DNA of 11,936 nt from Sivonenia sp049582005 (GCA_049582005.1 JBAUTB010000257.1:1-11936); one strand, 5' to 3'. Shown: positions 1-8,969, counted from the stretch's first letter. Numbers and translations: made by a program. The notes: generated by a model not told the origin, from the letters alone.

Positions 1-2971
1 AGATAGCCGCAGGAATCAGCCCCAAGATGGCTACGGTTCCAGCCATCAAAACGGGCCTCAGGCGCGTTATGGAACCTTGGAGAACAGCCTTGCCTATAGG
101 GAATCCTTCCTGGCGGAGCTGCTTAATATAGGAAAGAATAATGACGCCGTTCTGGACGGAAACTCCTGCTGCGGCAATAAAGCCAACTCCGGCGGAAACG
201 GAGAAGTAGGTATGGGTAATTAGTAAGCCTAAAACCCCACCGATAGCAGCTAGAGGAACGGCCGTCATCACCAGAAGGGCATCCCCTACCTTGCCAAAGT
301 TGCTGAAGAGTAAAAGGAATATGGCTAAGATCGTTACAGGAATGACCAGAGCCAAACGGCTGTTGGCTCGTTGTTGGTTTTCGTACTGTCCACCCCAAAC
401 CATGTGGTAGCCCACTGGGAGCTTGACTTCTTCAGCGACACGTTTTTGAGCATCCGCTACGGCACTGCCCAGGTCTCGCTGCCGTACATTTGCTTTGATG
501 GTGACCAGACGGGAATTGTCAGACCGGAGGATGGAAGTTGCTCCTACTGCCGTCTTGATCTGAGCTAAGGCTGCTAAGGGAACGCTACCTACCTTTCCAT
601 CCGGCTCTGAGGTAGGCACCAAAATATCCGCTAGGGCCGCTGGGCGATTGCGATAGGATTGGCCAAAGCGTACTACCACATCAAATTTGCGCTCACCTTC
701 CACCATTTGTGTGGCTACTTTGCCGCCAATAGCCGTCTCAATAATCTCTTGGAGGGTGTCTACATTGACTCCGTAGCGGTCCGCCTCTGCTCGGTTAATT
801 TCGATTTGATATTGGGGTTGACCCAACATTTGGTCATCGCCTACATCCACCATGCCAGGGACTTTGGTGATGATCCCTGCAATCTGGTCCCCGAATTTTT
901 GCAAAACGTTTAGGTCTGGCCCGTAGAGTTTGATGGCCACCTCACCCTTCGCCCCAGCAATCGCTTCATCCACATTGTCTTGAATGTATTGAGAGAAGGT
1001 GGTCTGAATGCCAGGAACGTTCTGTAGGTCACGGTCCATAGCCTCCACCAGTTTTTCTTTATTCTCGTTCCATTGTTTACGCCATTCATCACTGGGTTTG
1101 AGGTCAATTAGAAATTCAATGTTGCTTGGGGTATTGGCATCGGTACCATCATCGGGAGATCCTGACTGAGACACAACATTCTTGACTTCTTCATAACGAG
1201 CGATCTTGGTGCGGATGGAGTGCGCTATCTGTACCGATTTTTCAAGGGACACACTGGTAGGCAGGACAGTAACGCGCAGCCAAATATTGCCTTCGTCTAG
1301 CGCCGGCAGAAACTCGGAGCCGACCTGACCAAAGAGGACAACCACTGCCATGAAGGCCAAGGTTGAGAAAGCCAGAATCCATTGAGGCTGTCGCAGATTG
1401 AACCGAAGCAAAGGATGATAGGCTTTCTCAGCCCAGTAGATGACGGGACTTTCCCTTTCAACAAGGGGCTTTCTCGTCAGAATAAAAGAACAAATAACGG
1501 GAATGATCGCTACGGCCCCCAAAGCTGCGCCTAAGAGCGCAAAGGTCATCGTAAAAGCTAAGGGATGAAAAAGTTTACCGGCTACTCCATCGAAGGCAAA
1601 AATAGGTAGGAAGGCGACGACGATGATAGTTGTGGCAAAAAGAATTGGTTTTCCTACTTCTTTAGCCGCTTCAAGTGTCAACTGCACCCGGTCAATCGGG
1701 TCTAGATTTTCTCCCTCTTCTGCCAAACGGCGATAGATATTCTCGACCATGACCACGGTTCCATCGACGATGATACCGAAGTCCACAGCCCCCAAACTCA
1801 ATAGGTTTGCGGGGATATGGAAGATGTTCAAAAGGATGAAAGCAAATAAAAGCGCTATGGGGATGACCGTGGCGGCAATCAAAGCCGAGCGCACCTCAAA
1901 AAGGAACAAGAGGAGGACGACGACCACCAGCACAACGCCTTCTGCTACGTTGTGACTGATCGTTTCAATTGTGCGGAGCACCAAACCATTGCGGTCATAG
2001 AGAGGAACCAACTTGATGCCTTTGGGTAAGGCCGCCTGGAGTTCTGGGAATTTTGCATAAAGCCGCTCAATAACCTGGGAAGGGTCCTCCCCTCGACGCA
2101 TGAGGACAATACCCTCAATCACATCATCCTGTTGGTTTTTGCCTACCTGACCCAAGCGTGTCCCTGGACCCACCGTAATAGTCGCTACATCCCCTACCCG
2201 CACGGGAATGCCAGCCTCACTGGTGCTCACTACGACGGATTTGAGGTCTTCCATATTCTTGAGCAGGCCCAACCCCCGCACGATATAGGCTTGGCCATTA
2301 TTCTCGATATAGTTGCCACCGCTGGTGCCATTGGAGCGACTGATAGCATCATAAACTTGGGCCACGGCCAGGTTATAGGCTTTGAGTCTCCCCGGGTCTA
2401 CCTGGACCTGATAGGTTTTGGTCGGTCCACCAAATCCGGTTACATCAATCACCCCTGGGATTTGGCGGAATGCCCTGTCTAACTGCCAATCCTGGATAGC
2501 TTTTAGGGTCATCGGGTCGTAGTAGTCTGATTCCACCGTGTATCGGTAAATTTCACCGATCGGTGAAGCATCGGGGTCTAGTTCAGGTTTGGCCTCCGGG
2601 GGTAGGTCCGCTTGGGCAATGTGCTCTAATACCTGCTGGCGATTCTGACTACTCTTCGTCCCATCCTCAAACTTGACCGTAACTACCGATAGACCAAAAA
2701 TAGATACGGAGCGAAGGCCTTCTTGATGAGGCAGACCATTCAGTTCCTTTTCCAGAGGAATGGTGACCGACCGTTCTACTTCCTCGGCTCCTTTCCCCGG
2801 CAAAATTGTGATCACCCGAACTACGGGATCTGTAAAATCTGGGTACGCTTCCAGGGATAACGTTTTGAAGGCGACGTAACCACCCCCGAGAATCACGAGG
2901 GCGAATAGGACGACGAGGTAACGACGTTTAAAGGCTTGGGTAATCAGGTTATTGATAGAGAAAAAATTCAT
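1..2971 (-). CDS. Heavy-metal efflux RND transporter, CzcA/CusA family (partial, C-terminus beyond window)
   Basis: This is the inner-membrane proton/metal antiporter subunit of a tripartite exporter that moves metal ions across the envelope. I translated the minus strand from the ATG at 2971, which has a strong GGAGGT Shine-Dalgarno five bases upstream. The frame stays open for 990 codons to the window edge; the family is usually about 1020-1070 residues, so the last part of the C-terminal membrane domain is missing. TM1 is at about residues 18-35 and the first periplasmic porter domain follows. The fourth-helix signature D397-F-G-x3-D403-G-T-x3-V-E410-N has the spacing of the D402/D408/E415 proton-relay residues of Cupriavidus CzcA, where the family has A instead of T. 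CusA lacks the DFG part, so divalent ions (Zn, Co, Cd or Ni) are likelier than Cu(I)/Ag(I); this is inference. It is the third visible gene after tolC-like and DUF2808 genes, 61 bp after the latter. No adaptor gene is visible. Confidence 0.93.
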   Translation of the reverse strand, partial: MNFFSINNLITQAFKRRYLVVLFALVILGGGYVAFKTLSLEAYPDFTDPVVRVITILPGKGAEEVERSVTIPLEKELNGLPHQEGLRSVSIFGLSVVTVKFEDGTKSSQNRQQVLEHIAQADLPPEAKPELDPDASPIGEIYRYTVESDYYDPMTLKAIQDWQLDRAFRQIPGVIDVTGFGGPTKTYQVQVDPGRLKAYNLAVAQVYDAISRSNGTSGGNYIENNGQAYIVRGLGLLKNMEDLKSVVVSTSEAGIPVRVGDVATITVGPGTRLGQVGKNQQDDVIEGIVLMRRGEDPSQVIERLYAKFPELQAALPKGIKLVPLYDRNGLVLRTIETISHNVAEGVVLVVVVLLLFLFEVRSALIAATVIPIALLFAFILLNIFHIPANLLSLGAVDFGIIVDGTVVMVENIYRRLAEEGENLDPIDRVQLTLEAAKEVGKPILFATTIIVVAFLPIFAFDGVAGKLFHPLAFTMTFALLGAALGAVAIIPVICSFILTRKPLVERESPVIYWAEKAYHPLLRFNLRQPQWILAFSTLAFMAVVVLFGQVGSEFLPALDEGNIWLRVTVLPTSVSLEKSVQIAHSIRTKIARYEEVKNVVSQSGSPDDGTDANTPSNIEFLIDLKPSDEWRKQWNENKEKLVEAMDRDLQNVPGIQTTFSQYIQDNVDEAIAGAKGEVAIKLYGPDLNVLQKFGDQIAGIITKVPGMVDVGDDQMLGQPQYQIEINRAEADRYGVNVDTLQEIIETAIGGKVATQMVEGERKFDVVVRFGQSYRNRPAALADILVPTSEPDGKVGSVPLAALAQIKTAVGATSILRSDNSRLVTIKANVRQRDLGSAVADAQKRVAEEVKLPVGYHMVWGGQYENQQRANSRLALVIPVTILAIFLLLFSNFGKVGDALLVMTAVPLAAIGGVLGLLITHTYFSVSAGVGFIAAAGVSVQNGVIILSYIKQLRQEGFPIGKAVLQGSITRLRPVLMAGTVAILGLIPAAI

Positions 2972-3032
2972 GGGCTACCTCCGTCGCATTTAGTTGACCA
3001 TTCATAGAAACAACAGAGAACTTTCTCACCGC

Positions 3033-3578
3033 CTACCACCAACTCGGATAGAACGTTAACTGTCCAAAATCGAGAAACTGAGCATGCGGTTTGCTACCTG
3101 CAGGCAAGGCAGAAATGCCGAATTGAAAAATCCCGCCTAGATGCGGATTGGACATTGGATAGAATTGCACTGTGATTTTTTGACCAGGTGATACAGGCTT
3201 ACTCAAAGTAAGCTGCACGGTGCGTTCTTGTAATGCCATCAGAAAAGCAATGGGCTGACCGATGCCATCGGTAACCCTAATTTTTTCTGTACGGGGAATC
3301 TCAATTTCATGCGGGATTGTGATAGTTAATCCCCCCAGAGGTTCGCCACTGTTCTCAGGTATGTTCACCTCAAAAGAGTAGCGGGCATAACTATAGGTAG
3401 CACTGACATTATTGGTGTACGCCCGTGTTAAGACAGGCTCATGCTCGAAATAGCTTTCCCCGCCCACTTGCAGGGCCCAAGCCGAACCCGTATAACAAAC
3501 CCCGATAGAAAAACAGAGTACTCCTAGTGCCATACCGGAGAAGGTTTTGACAGCCTGTGAGATAGGTGAGATGGGCAT
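3033..3578 (-). CDS. Secreted DUF2808 family protein within metal efflux operon
   Basis: The 181-residue protein has an N-terminal hydrophobic signal peptide (about residues 13-33) with a probable cleavage site A-W-A|L-Q after residue 35, so the mature protein should be periplasmic or surface-exposed. The rest matches the cyanobacterial DUF2808 pattern: a beta-rich domain with 'NIPENSGEPLGGLTI' at 72-86, a V-x-L-T-L-S-K-P-V segment at 121-129, a Y-P-M-S-N-P-H-L-G-G-I segment at 140-150 and a G-Q-L-T-F-Y ending at 172-177. The biochemical role of DUF2808 is not known to me. The start has AAGGA eight bases upstream. It lies 21 bp downstream of the TolC-type gene and 61 bp upstream of the RND pump gene, so cotranscription is likely. 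The mature part has four His (46, 90, 146, 165) and two Met (114, 142) that could bind metal, but there is no recognisable metal motif. Confidence 0.8.
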   Translation of the reverse strand: MPISPISQAVKTFSGMALGVLCFSIGVCYTGSAWALQVGGESYFEHEPVLTRAYTNNVSATYSYARYSFEVNIPENSGEPLGGLTITIPHEIEIPRTEKIRVTDGIGQPIAFLMALQERTVQLTLSKPVSPGQKITVQFYPMSNPHLGGIFQFGISALPAGSKPHAQFLDFGQLTFYPSWW

Positions 3579-3599
3579 AGCTGGATTCCTTATCGGGAT

Positions 3600-4976
3600 T
3601 TAGAGATTCAGGGGGGCACCAACAGCGGATTCGAGATCTGCCCAAGCCCCTTGATAGGCAACAATGGCATCGAGATATCCCGAACGGATTTGCTGGGCAG
3701 ATTGCTGGGCCAAAATGACACTGGATAGATTGGTCTTGCCCACCTGATAACTTTCCTGAGCGAGCTTCACAACTTCTTTTGCGTCAGCGAGTATGCGACT
3801 TTGATACTCGAGGATGTTTTTCCGTGCTACAGATAGGGTTTGGTAGGACGTGTGGATGTTCGTTGCTATTTGGCGACGCGAGGCTTCTATCTGGAGTCCG
3901 GTTTGCTCAAGAGTCGCCTTTGCCTTAGCGACTTCGCCGTTTTGGTTGTAAAAAATGGGTAAAGTAATCCCCAGAGAGGTCGCAACTCCGCTGGTCTGTG
4001 GGTTTGCATTGGTATACGTTGTGAAGACATAGCCCACACCAAACTGCAAGTCAGGAATGCGTTGCGCATCGACCAAGCGTATTTGGTTACGGGCGACTTC
4101 TTGTTGCTGGATATTTGCTTTCAAGTCCAGGCGCTGGGCATAGGCCTGTTCCACCAAGGCTTCTACAGGAGGGAGCACCGCCTTCGGATTGGGAGCCAAT
4201 TCTGTTTTGGCCACAGAGAGATTGAATAAACCATTATCACTGATCCCTGTGTTTGCTTCTGGGGGCTCACCGAACAAACCATTAAGCTGAATCCGAGCAT
4301 TCTGAATCCGACCTTTGGCCTGGGCTTGTTGTGGATCAAGCTGGGTACGAGCTAGTTGTGCCGATAAGAGTTCAGCTTCTGGAGCAACCCCAGCCTCTAC
4401 TCGCTTGCGGGCAATTAGTACCAACTGATCCACCAGTGCTATCTGGGTATCTACCAATTGAGCATTCGCTTCTGCTGCTGCTAGTTCTGCATAGGCCCGA
4501 CGCACCTGATTATGAATATCCCAGCGCAGGGCATTCAGTTGCAGGTTGGTAACCCGATATTGAGCATTGGCTACGTTGATCCGCGCATCCCGTTTGCCTC
4601 CCAACTCCACTGTCTGCGCAAGGCCTACCTGCTGAATATTACCTCCTTCACTATAAGCTGGCCCAAAACCATACTGGGACTGGATCTGTGGGTTAGGAGT
4701 GGCTCCTGCGATGGTGATATCCCCCTTGCTGAGGTCTAGGTTGCGCTCAGCTGTTTTGAGCTGTGGGTTTTGAGTATTTGCTTTGATGAAGGCTTCTGAG
4801 AGACTAAGCGTAAATTGGGACGGCTGGGATGGATTACTCTGTGCCATCAAAGGTGAGACAAGGGTTAGCCACAGCAGTGCACCAAGTGGAATGCTTTTTT
4901 GAGACCAAAAGTTGCCCATAGCGTCACAGCGAGAAAAGCGAAACATTTTAAGCATTGTTAAGGAAGTCTTTGTCAT
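3600..4976 (-). CDS. TolC family outer-membrane efflux channel (CzcC/CusC-like)
   Basis: This 458-residue protein has the two pseudo-repeats of the outer-membrane efflux protein (OEP) family, about residues 55-240 and 270-455, each rich in long amphipathic helices (Q/A/E/R-rich, for example around 'ARINVANAQYRV' and 'TLEQTGLQIEASRRQ'). These trimerise into the periplasmic tunnel and outer-membrane barrel. A signal peptide is clear at about residues 28-45 (L-G-A-L-L-W-L-T-L-V-S-P-L-M-A|Q-S). There is no lipobox Cys, so unlike CusC it is probably not lipidated. The start is uncertain: in-frame ATGs occur at residues 1, 8, 11 and 20 (codon at 4919), none has a good Shine-Dalgarno, and starting at Met20 gives the most typical signal peptide. 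It is the first gene of the minus-strand operon with the DUF2808 and RND genes and would provide the outer-membrane exit for the pump. Confidence 0.92.
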   Translation of the reverse strand: MTKTSLTMLKMFRFSRCDAMGNFWSQKSIPLGALLWLTLVSPLMAQSNPSQPSQFTLSLSEAFIKANTQNPQLKTAERNLDLSKGDITIAGATPNPQIQSQYGFGPAYSEGGNIQQVGLAQTVELGGKRDARINVANAQYRVTNLQLNALRWDIHNQVRRAYAELAAAEANAQLVDTQIALVDQLVLIARKRVEAGVAPEAELLSAQLARTQLDPQQAQAKGRIQNARIQLNGLFGEPPEANTGISDNGLFNLSVAKTELAPNPKAVLPPVEALVEQAYAQRLDLKANIQQQEVARNQIRLVDAQRIPDLQFGVGYVFTTYTNANPQTSGVATSLGITLPIFYNQNGEVAKAKATLEQTGLQIEASRRQIATNIHTSYQTLSVARKNILEYQSRILADAKEVVKLAQESYQVGKTNLSSVILAQQSAQQIRSGYLDAIVAYQGAWADLESAVGAPLNL

Positions 4977-5069
4977 TGTCTTGTCAGCAATGTATCAAAT
5001 CCATACAGAGAAAGGTATAGAGATATTTGGCAAGGATGAATTGAATCCATAGACAGAAAAGCCATCTGC

Positions 5070-5086
5070 TTATGAAAAATTCATAA
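5070..5086. promoter_or_regulatory. Perfect 17-bp inverted repeat, candidate operator of the efflux operon
   Basis: TTATGAA-AAA-TTCATAA is a perfect 7-3-7 inverted repeat in the AT-rich gene-free stretch 4977-5271 between the minus-strand efflux operon and the plus-strand cytochrome gene. It is 93 bp upstream of the first possible ATG of the TolC-type gene and 185 bp upstream of the cytochrome start, so it more likely serves the operon. The half-site (T)ATGAA resembles the TGAA...TTCA core of ArsR/SmtB-type metal-sensor operators, but those usually have about six bases between the half-sites rather than three. A weaker repeat, TGTAT-N7-ATACA, lies at 4991-5007. No regulator gene is in the window and no convincing -35/-10 pair stands out. 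Nothing else was recognised in this stretch. Confidence 0.35.
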
Positions 5087-5271
5087 ATAATTGTTACGAT
5101 ATGGCAAGGGGAGGCTGCAAAAAAGTTTGGAGTCTTGCGTTGTAAGGATTCTCATGATTATTCTTCGGTTTTGTACCGTGCAAGTGGCCCTTGAAACCGC
5201 TAATCAGTCAGTCAATCGTTCATCGGTTGCCCATAGACTACTTAGGTCAATTTTCTAGGAGGGATATCCAT

Positions 5272-5790
5272 ATGCTGGCAAATAAGCAGTTGCAGTTTTT
5301 GCACTGGACCATGGCTATCTGTTTCGTATTGTTATTCTCGGTTGGCATATATATGGCTGACCTGCCCAGAGAGGTTTCCTATAAATTCGCTTTGTATGAC
5401 TTTCACAAGTCTATGGGCGTCCTGGTCATGGGGCTTTTAGTCGCTCGCATCTTTATTGCTCTACGTGCAGTTAAGCCTAATTTTTCCCAAAAAACATCAG
5501 TCTGGTTGAGAACTACCGTCTTGCACACCTCACTGTACCTCTTCATGCTGGTGGTGCCGATCAGTGGCTATCTCTTCTCCAATTTTGCGGGTAGGGATGT
5601 CGCCTTCTTTGGATTAGACTTACCCCCGATTGTTAGTGAGCGAAAGGATCTGGTCGGCTTGGCTAAAAATGCTCATTTCTGGCTGGCATACACCTTTATG
5701 GCGTTTATTAGTGTTCACGTACTGTTTCAGCGTAAATATATGGCTGTTGTATGGCGGCGCCTTTCTCGGAGAGCTTCTGCCCAGACATAG
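5272..5790 (+). CDS. Cytochrome b561 family di-haem membrane protein
   Basis: The 172-residue protein has four transmembrane helices (about 8-30, 45-64, 84-104, 135-155) and the His pattern of bacterial b561 cytochromes of the CybB type, which pass electrons between quinol and other carriers across the inner membrane. Candidate haem-b ligands are H11 (in L-H-W, helix 1), H45 (F-H-K-S-M-G, helix 2), and H135 and H149 (helix 4); H85 in helix 3 sits in the L-H-T-S-L-Y-L context common in the family. I chose the ATG at 5272 because AGGAGG at 5257-5262 gives an ideal ribosome site and the protein then begins directly before helix 1. An upstream TTG at 5191 would add 27 unremarkable residues. It is transcribed divergently from the metal efflux operon; a shared function is possible but not shown. 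The physiological electron partner cannot be told from sequence. Confidence 0.87.
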   Translation: MLANKQLQFLHWTMAICFVLLFSVGIYMADLPREVSYKFALYDFHKSMGVLVMGLLVARIFIALRAVKPNFSQKTSVWLRTTVLHTSLYLFMLVVPISGYLFSNFAGRDVAFFGLDLPPIVSERKDLVGLAKNAHFWLAYTFMAFISVHVLFQRKYMAVVWRRLSRRASAQT

Positions 5791-5811
5791 AACTATCAAG
5801 CGGTCTATAAA

Positions 5812-5845
5812 TTTATCCCTTCTGTGTTTGCGCAGAGGGGATAAA
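5812..5845 (+). terminator. Hairpin between convergent cytochrome b561 and gcvP genes
   Basis: A 15-bp stem with a four-base loop (TTTG at 5827-5830) pairs 5812-5826 with 5831-5845. On the plus strand two of the pairs are G-U wobbles; on the minus strand these become A-C mismatches, so the structure is more stable in the cytochrome transcript. It starts 21 bp after that stop codon and ends 23 bp before the gcvP stop, so it may serve both genes. There is no long U-tract directly after the stem on either strand, unlike a textbook intrinsic terminator. Confidence 0.65.
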
Positions 5846-5868
5846 AAATTAAAAACCTTAGTCTTTCT

Positions 5869-8800
5869 CTACTCGGCGTAAGCTTCCATCGGTAGACAAG
5901 AACAAACAAAGTTCCGGTCTCCATAGACATTATCAATACGACTCACCGCAGGCCAGAACTTGTGTTCACGGGTCCAGGGAGCAGGGTAGGCGGCTTGTTC
6001 GCGGGAATAACCATGGTTCCATGCATCGGACAGTAAGACTTGGGCCGTGTGGGGAGCATTCTTGAGAGGATTATCCATAGGGTCTACCCGTCCCTCTTCA
6101 ATCTCCCGAATCTCTTCCCGGATCGCAATCATCGCATCGCAGAAGCGGTCCAATTCCTCGTGAGATTCACTTTCCGTGGGTTCGATCATCATCGTGCCTG
6201 CCACAGGCCAGGAAACGGTGGGGGCATGGAAACCATAGTCCATCAGGCGTTTGGCAATATCATCAACTTCAATGCCAGCACTGATTTTAAGCTGGCGTAG
6301 GTCCAGAATGCATTCATGGGCGACAAAACCTTCTTTACCTTTGTAGAGCACCGGATAGTAAGCCGCTAATCTATGGGCCATATAGTTGGCGTTGAGGATG
6401 GCAACCTTGGTCGCTTCGGTTAATCCCGCTGCACCCATCAGTCTGATGTATGTCCAGGAGATCAATAAAATGCTAGAACTGCCCCAGGGCGCAGCGGCAA
6501 TAGCCCCAATCCCTTGGTTCCCCCCCGTTTCCACTACAGGATGTTTCGGCAGAAAGGGCACTAGGTGCTCTGCTACCCCAATCGGTCCCATGCCAGGGCC
6601 ACCGCCACCATGGGGGATGCAGAAAGTCTTATGCAAATTCAAATGACAAACGTCCGCCCCAAAATCTCCTGGACGGCATAATCCAACCTGGGCATTCATA
6701 TTGGCTCCGTCCATATAGACCTGTCCGCCATGGCTATGAATAAGGGTGCAGAGGTCTGTGATCGATTCTTCAAAGACGCCATGGGTTGAGGGATAGGTCA
6801 CCATCAGGGCCGCTAGATAGTCACTATGGGCTTCTGCTTTTGCTTTTAGGTCGGCCACATCGATATTCCCCTGAGCATCGCAAGCGACCGGGACAACACG
6901 AAACCCAGCCATGACGGCACTAGCAGGGTTAGTACCGTGGGCAGAAGTCGGAATCAGGCAAATATTACGATGACTTTCATGGCGATGCTGATGGTAGGCC
7001 CGAATCACCAGAAGCCCTGTATATTCTCCTTGAGAACCCGCATTCGGTTGCAGAGAAATACCGGCAAACCCTGTAATTTCAGCCAATTGCTCTTCTAATT
7101 GCTGAAAGAGAATTTGGTATCCCTTTGTTTGCTCTATGGGGCTAAAGGGATGAATTTTGCCAAATTCCGGCCAGGTGACAGGCATCATCTCTGTCGTCGC
7201 GTTCAGCTTCATCGTGCAGGAGCCCAGAGGAATCATCGAAGTGGTCAGCGACAAATCCTTGGATTGGAGGCGGTACATGTACCGGAGCAACTCAGTTTCA
7301 GAGTGATAGCTATTGAAGACGGGATGGGTAAGGAAAGGACTGCTACGCGCAAAATGCTCTGCCACTGCACCTGAGGTCACAGCCGCTAGTTCTTTAATTG
7401 AAAAAGGTAGAGCAAGACCAGGATGACCACCCGTGAAGATAGTCAACAAATCTTCTAAATCTTTCCCTGAAGTGGTTTCATCCAAACTCACCCCAAGCGA
7501 ATTCTCGTCAAACATGCGCAGATTGATTTGCCGCTTAGCCGCTGCTTCCAAAATCGTCTTCGCTGAGCGTCCTCCTAGATGAACCTGGAGCGTGTCAAAA
7601 AAAGGCTCTGCGTTGAGCGCATATCCTAGCCGTGTTAAGCCTTCCGCCAGGATAGCGGTTGCCTGATGAACTCGTTGGGCAATGTTGGTCAGCCCTTTCG
7701 GTCCGTGATACACCGCATACATACTGGCCATTACTGCCAGCAAAACCTGGGCTGTGCAAATGTTACTGGTCGCTTGATCCCGGCGGATGTGCTGCTCGCG
7801 GGTCTGGAGGGCTAGCCGCAGTGCAGGCTTGCCATATATATCATGGGATACTCCGACAATGCGCCCTGGAATGTGCCGTTTGTAGGATTCTCTGGTTGCG
7901 AAATAAGCGGCATGGGGGCCCCCATAACCAAGGGGGACGCCAAAGCGTTGGCTATTGCCTACCGCAATGTCTGCTCCAAGCTCACCGGGGGGCTTCAGTA
8001 AAGTTAGGCTCAATAGGTCTGCGGCAACCGTAATGAGCGCTCCTGCTTGATGGGCACGGTCAATAAAGGCTTGGTAATCGTAAATAGCGCCATTCGTCGC
8101 CGGATATTGCAGAAGGGCTCCAAAAACAGGTTGGGCAAAATCAAAAGTTTCATGGTTGCCTACCAAGATTTCGATACCCAAGGGTTTGGCACGGGTGGCT
8201 ACTACCTCAATGGTCTGGGGATGACAGGCTTCGGAGATGAAAAAAGTCTTCAGCTCTTGTCCAGCTTTGGTCTTGGCGCGCAACCCATAGCTCATGGTCA
8301 TCGCTTCGGCAGCGGCGGTGGCTTCATCTAATAAGGAAGCATTGGCAATTTCTAAACCCGTCAGATCCATGACCATGGTTTGGAAGTTGAGGAGCGCCTC
8401 TAATCGGCCTTGAGCGATTTCCGCTTGATAGGGGGTGTATTGGGTATACCAGCTAGGATTTTCCAGGATATTGCGCTGGATGACGGTGGGGGTGATGCAA
8501 TCGGCATAGCCCATGCCAATGAAAGAGCGAAAAATCTGATTTTTAGAGGCTAGAGACTTCAGCTCCTGTAATACTTCGTATTCACTATCGCTTTTTCGGA
8601 GCTTGAGGGGCTGTTGCAAGCGGATATGGGCCGGAACGGTATGAGCGATGAGGTCATCAAGGGAAGAAAATCCCATGCGCTCAAGCATATTTTGAATGGA
8701 GGCTGGACTTGGACCAATATGCCTACGGACAAAAGAATCGGTGTTCGCCAGTTCATCCTCCCCAGCCAGTTGACTATACGCTAAGCCATGTTCATGGGCT

Positions 8801-8871
8801 TGGTGGTCTAACAATTCTTCTGTGAGTACGGAAGTATTTATGATTTCTGGGGGCACAGGTGTTTCATTCAT
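5869..8871 (-). CDS. gcvP: Glycine dehydrogenase (decarboxylating), P-protein of the glycine cleavage system
   Basis: GcvP is the PLP-dependent subunit that decarboxylates glycine and transfers the aminomethyl group to the lipoyl arm of H-protein. In cyanobacteria this serves photorespiratory glycine breakdown and supply of one-carbon units. The 1000-residue protein is full length for the long, single-chain homodimeric type, with two homologous halves (about 47-480 and 500-930). Landmarks are F-V-R-R-H-I-G-P near residue 50, F-I-G-M-G-Y-A-D near 120, 'MIPLGSCTMKLN' near 545, and the PLP site N-L-H-K-T-F-C-I-P-H-G-G-G-G with Schiff-base Lys748. The first 46 residues before the conserved core are acidic and poorly conserved. 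No Shine-Dalgarno precedes the ATG. gcvT and gcvH are not adjacent, consistent with the scattered gcv genes of cyanobacteria. No glycine riboswitch signature was found upstream. No frameshift or missing active-site residue was seen. Confidence 0.98.
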   Translation of the reverse strand: MNETPVPPEIINTSVLTEELLDHQAHEHGLAYSQLAGEDELANTDSFVRRHIGPSPASIQNMLERMGFSSLDDLIAHTVPAHIRLQQPLKLRKSDSEYEVLQELKSLASKNQIFRSFIGMGYADCITPTVIQRNILENPSWYTQYTPYQAEIAQGRLEALLNFQTMVMDLTGLEIANASLLDEATAAAEAMTMSYGLRAKTKAGQELKTFFISEACHPQTIEVVATRAKPLGIEILVGNHETFDFAQPVFGALLQYPATNGAIYDYQAFIDRAHQAGALITVAADLLSLTLLKPPGELGADIAVGNSQRFGVPLGYGGPHAAYFATRESYKRHIPGRIVGVSHDIYGKPALRLALQTREQHIRRDQATSNICTAQVLLAVMASMYAVYHGPKGLTNIAQRVHQATAILAEGLTRLGYALNAEPFFDTLQVHLGGRSAKTILEAAAKRQINLRMFDENSLGVSLDETTSGKDLEDLLTIFTGGHPGLALPFSIKELAAVTSGAVAEHFARSSPFLTHPVFNSYHSETELLRYMYRLQSKDLSLTTSMIPLGSCTMKLNATTEMMPVTWPEFGKIHPFSPIEQTKGYQILFQQLEEQLAEITGFAGISLQPNAGSQGEYTGLLVIRAYHQHRHESHRNICLIPTSAHGTNPASAVMAGFRVVPVACDAQGNIDVADLKAKAEAHSDYLAALMVTYPSTHGVFEESITDLCTLIHSHGGQVYMDGANMNAQVGLCRPGDFGADVCHLNLHKTFCIPHGGGGPGMGPIGVAEHLVPFLPKHPVVETGGNQGIGAIAAAPWGSSSILLISWTYIRLMGAAGLTEATKVAILNANYMAHRLAAYYPVLYKGKEGFVAHECILDLRQLKISAGIEVDDIAKRLMDYGFHAPTVSWPVAGTMMIEPTESESHEELDRFCDAMIAIREEIREIEEGRVDPMDNPLKNAPHTAQVLLSDAWNHGYSREQAAYPAPWTREHKFWPAVSRIDNVYGDRNFVCSCLPMEAYAE

Positions 8872-8969
8872 ATATCTAATGTAAACAAATGTAGCGAAAT
8901 CTGATGAATCCGGCAGTAATTTAAACTACCTGTACTCCTTACGCTATGTTTGGCCCCTGGTTGTTAGTA

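Noticed and set aside
123..1107. Minus-strand frames at 123-398 and 910-1107
   Set aside because: They are in a different frame from the RND pump on the same strand and encode low-complexity shadow sequence.
2132..2482. Plus-strand open frame of 116 codons
   Set aside because: It is antisense to the conserved RND pump coding sequence and has no family features; the same holds for the other plus-strand frames between 371 and 2482.
2552..2567. 16-bp perfect palindrome TTCACCGATCGGTGAA
   Set aside because: It lies inside the RND coding sequence and is fully explained by conserved codons (S-P-I-G-E); a chance palindrome is likelier than a site.
6040..8331. Several plus-strand frames of 86-124 codons
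   Set aside because: All are antisense to gcvP, a highly conserved full-length gene.
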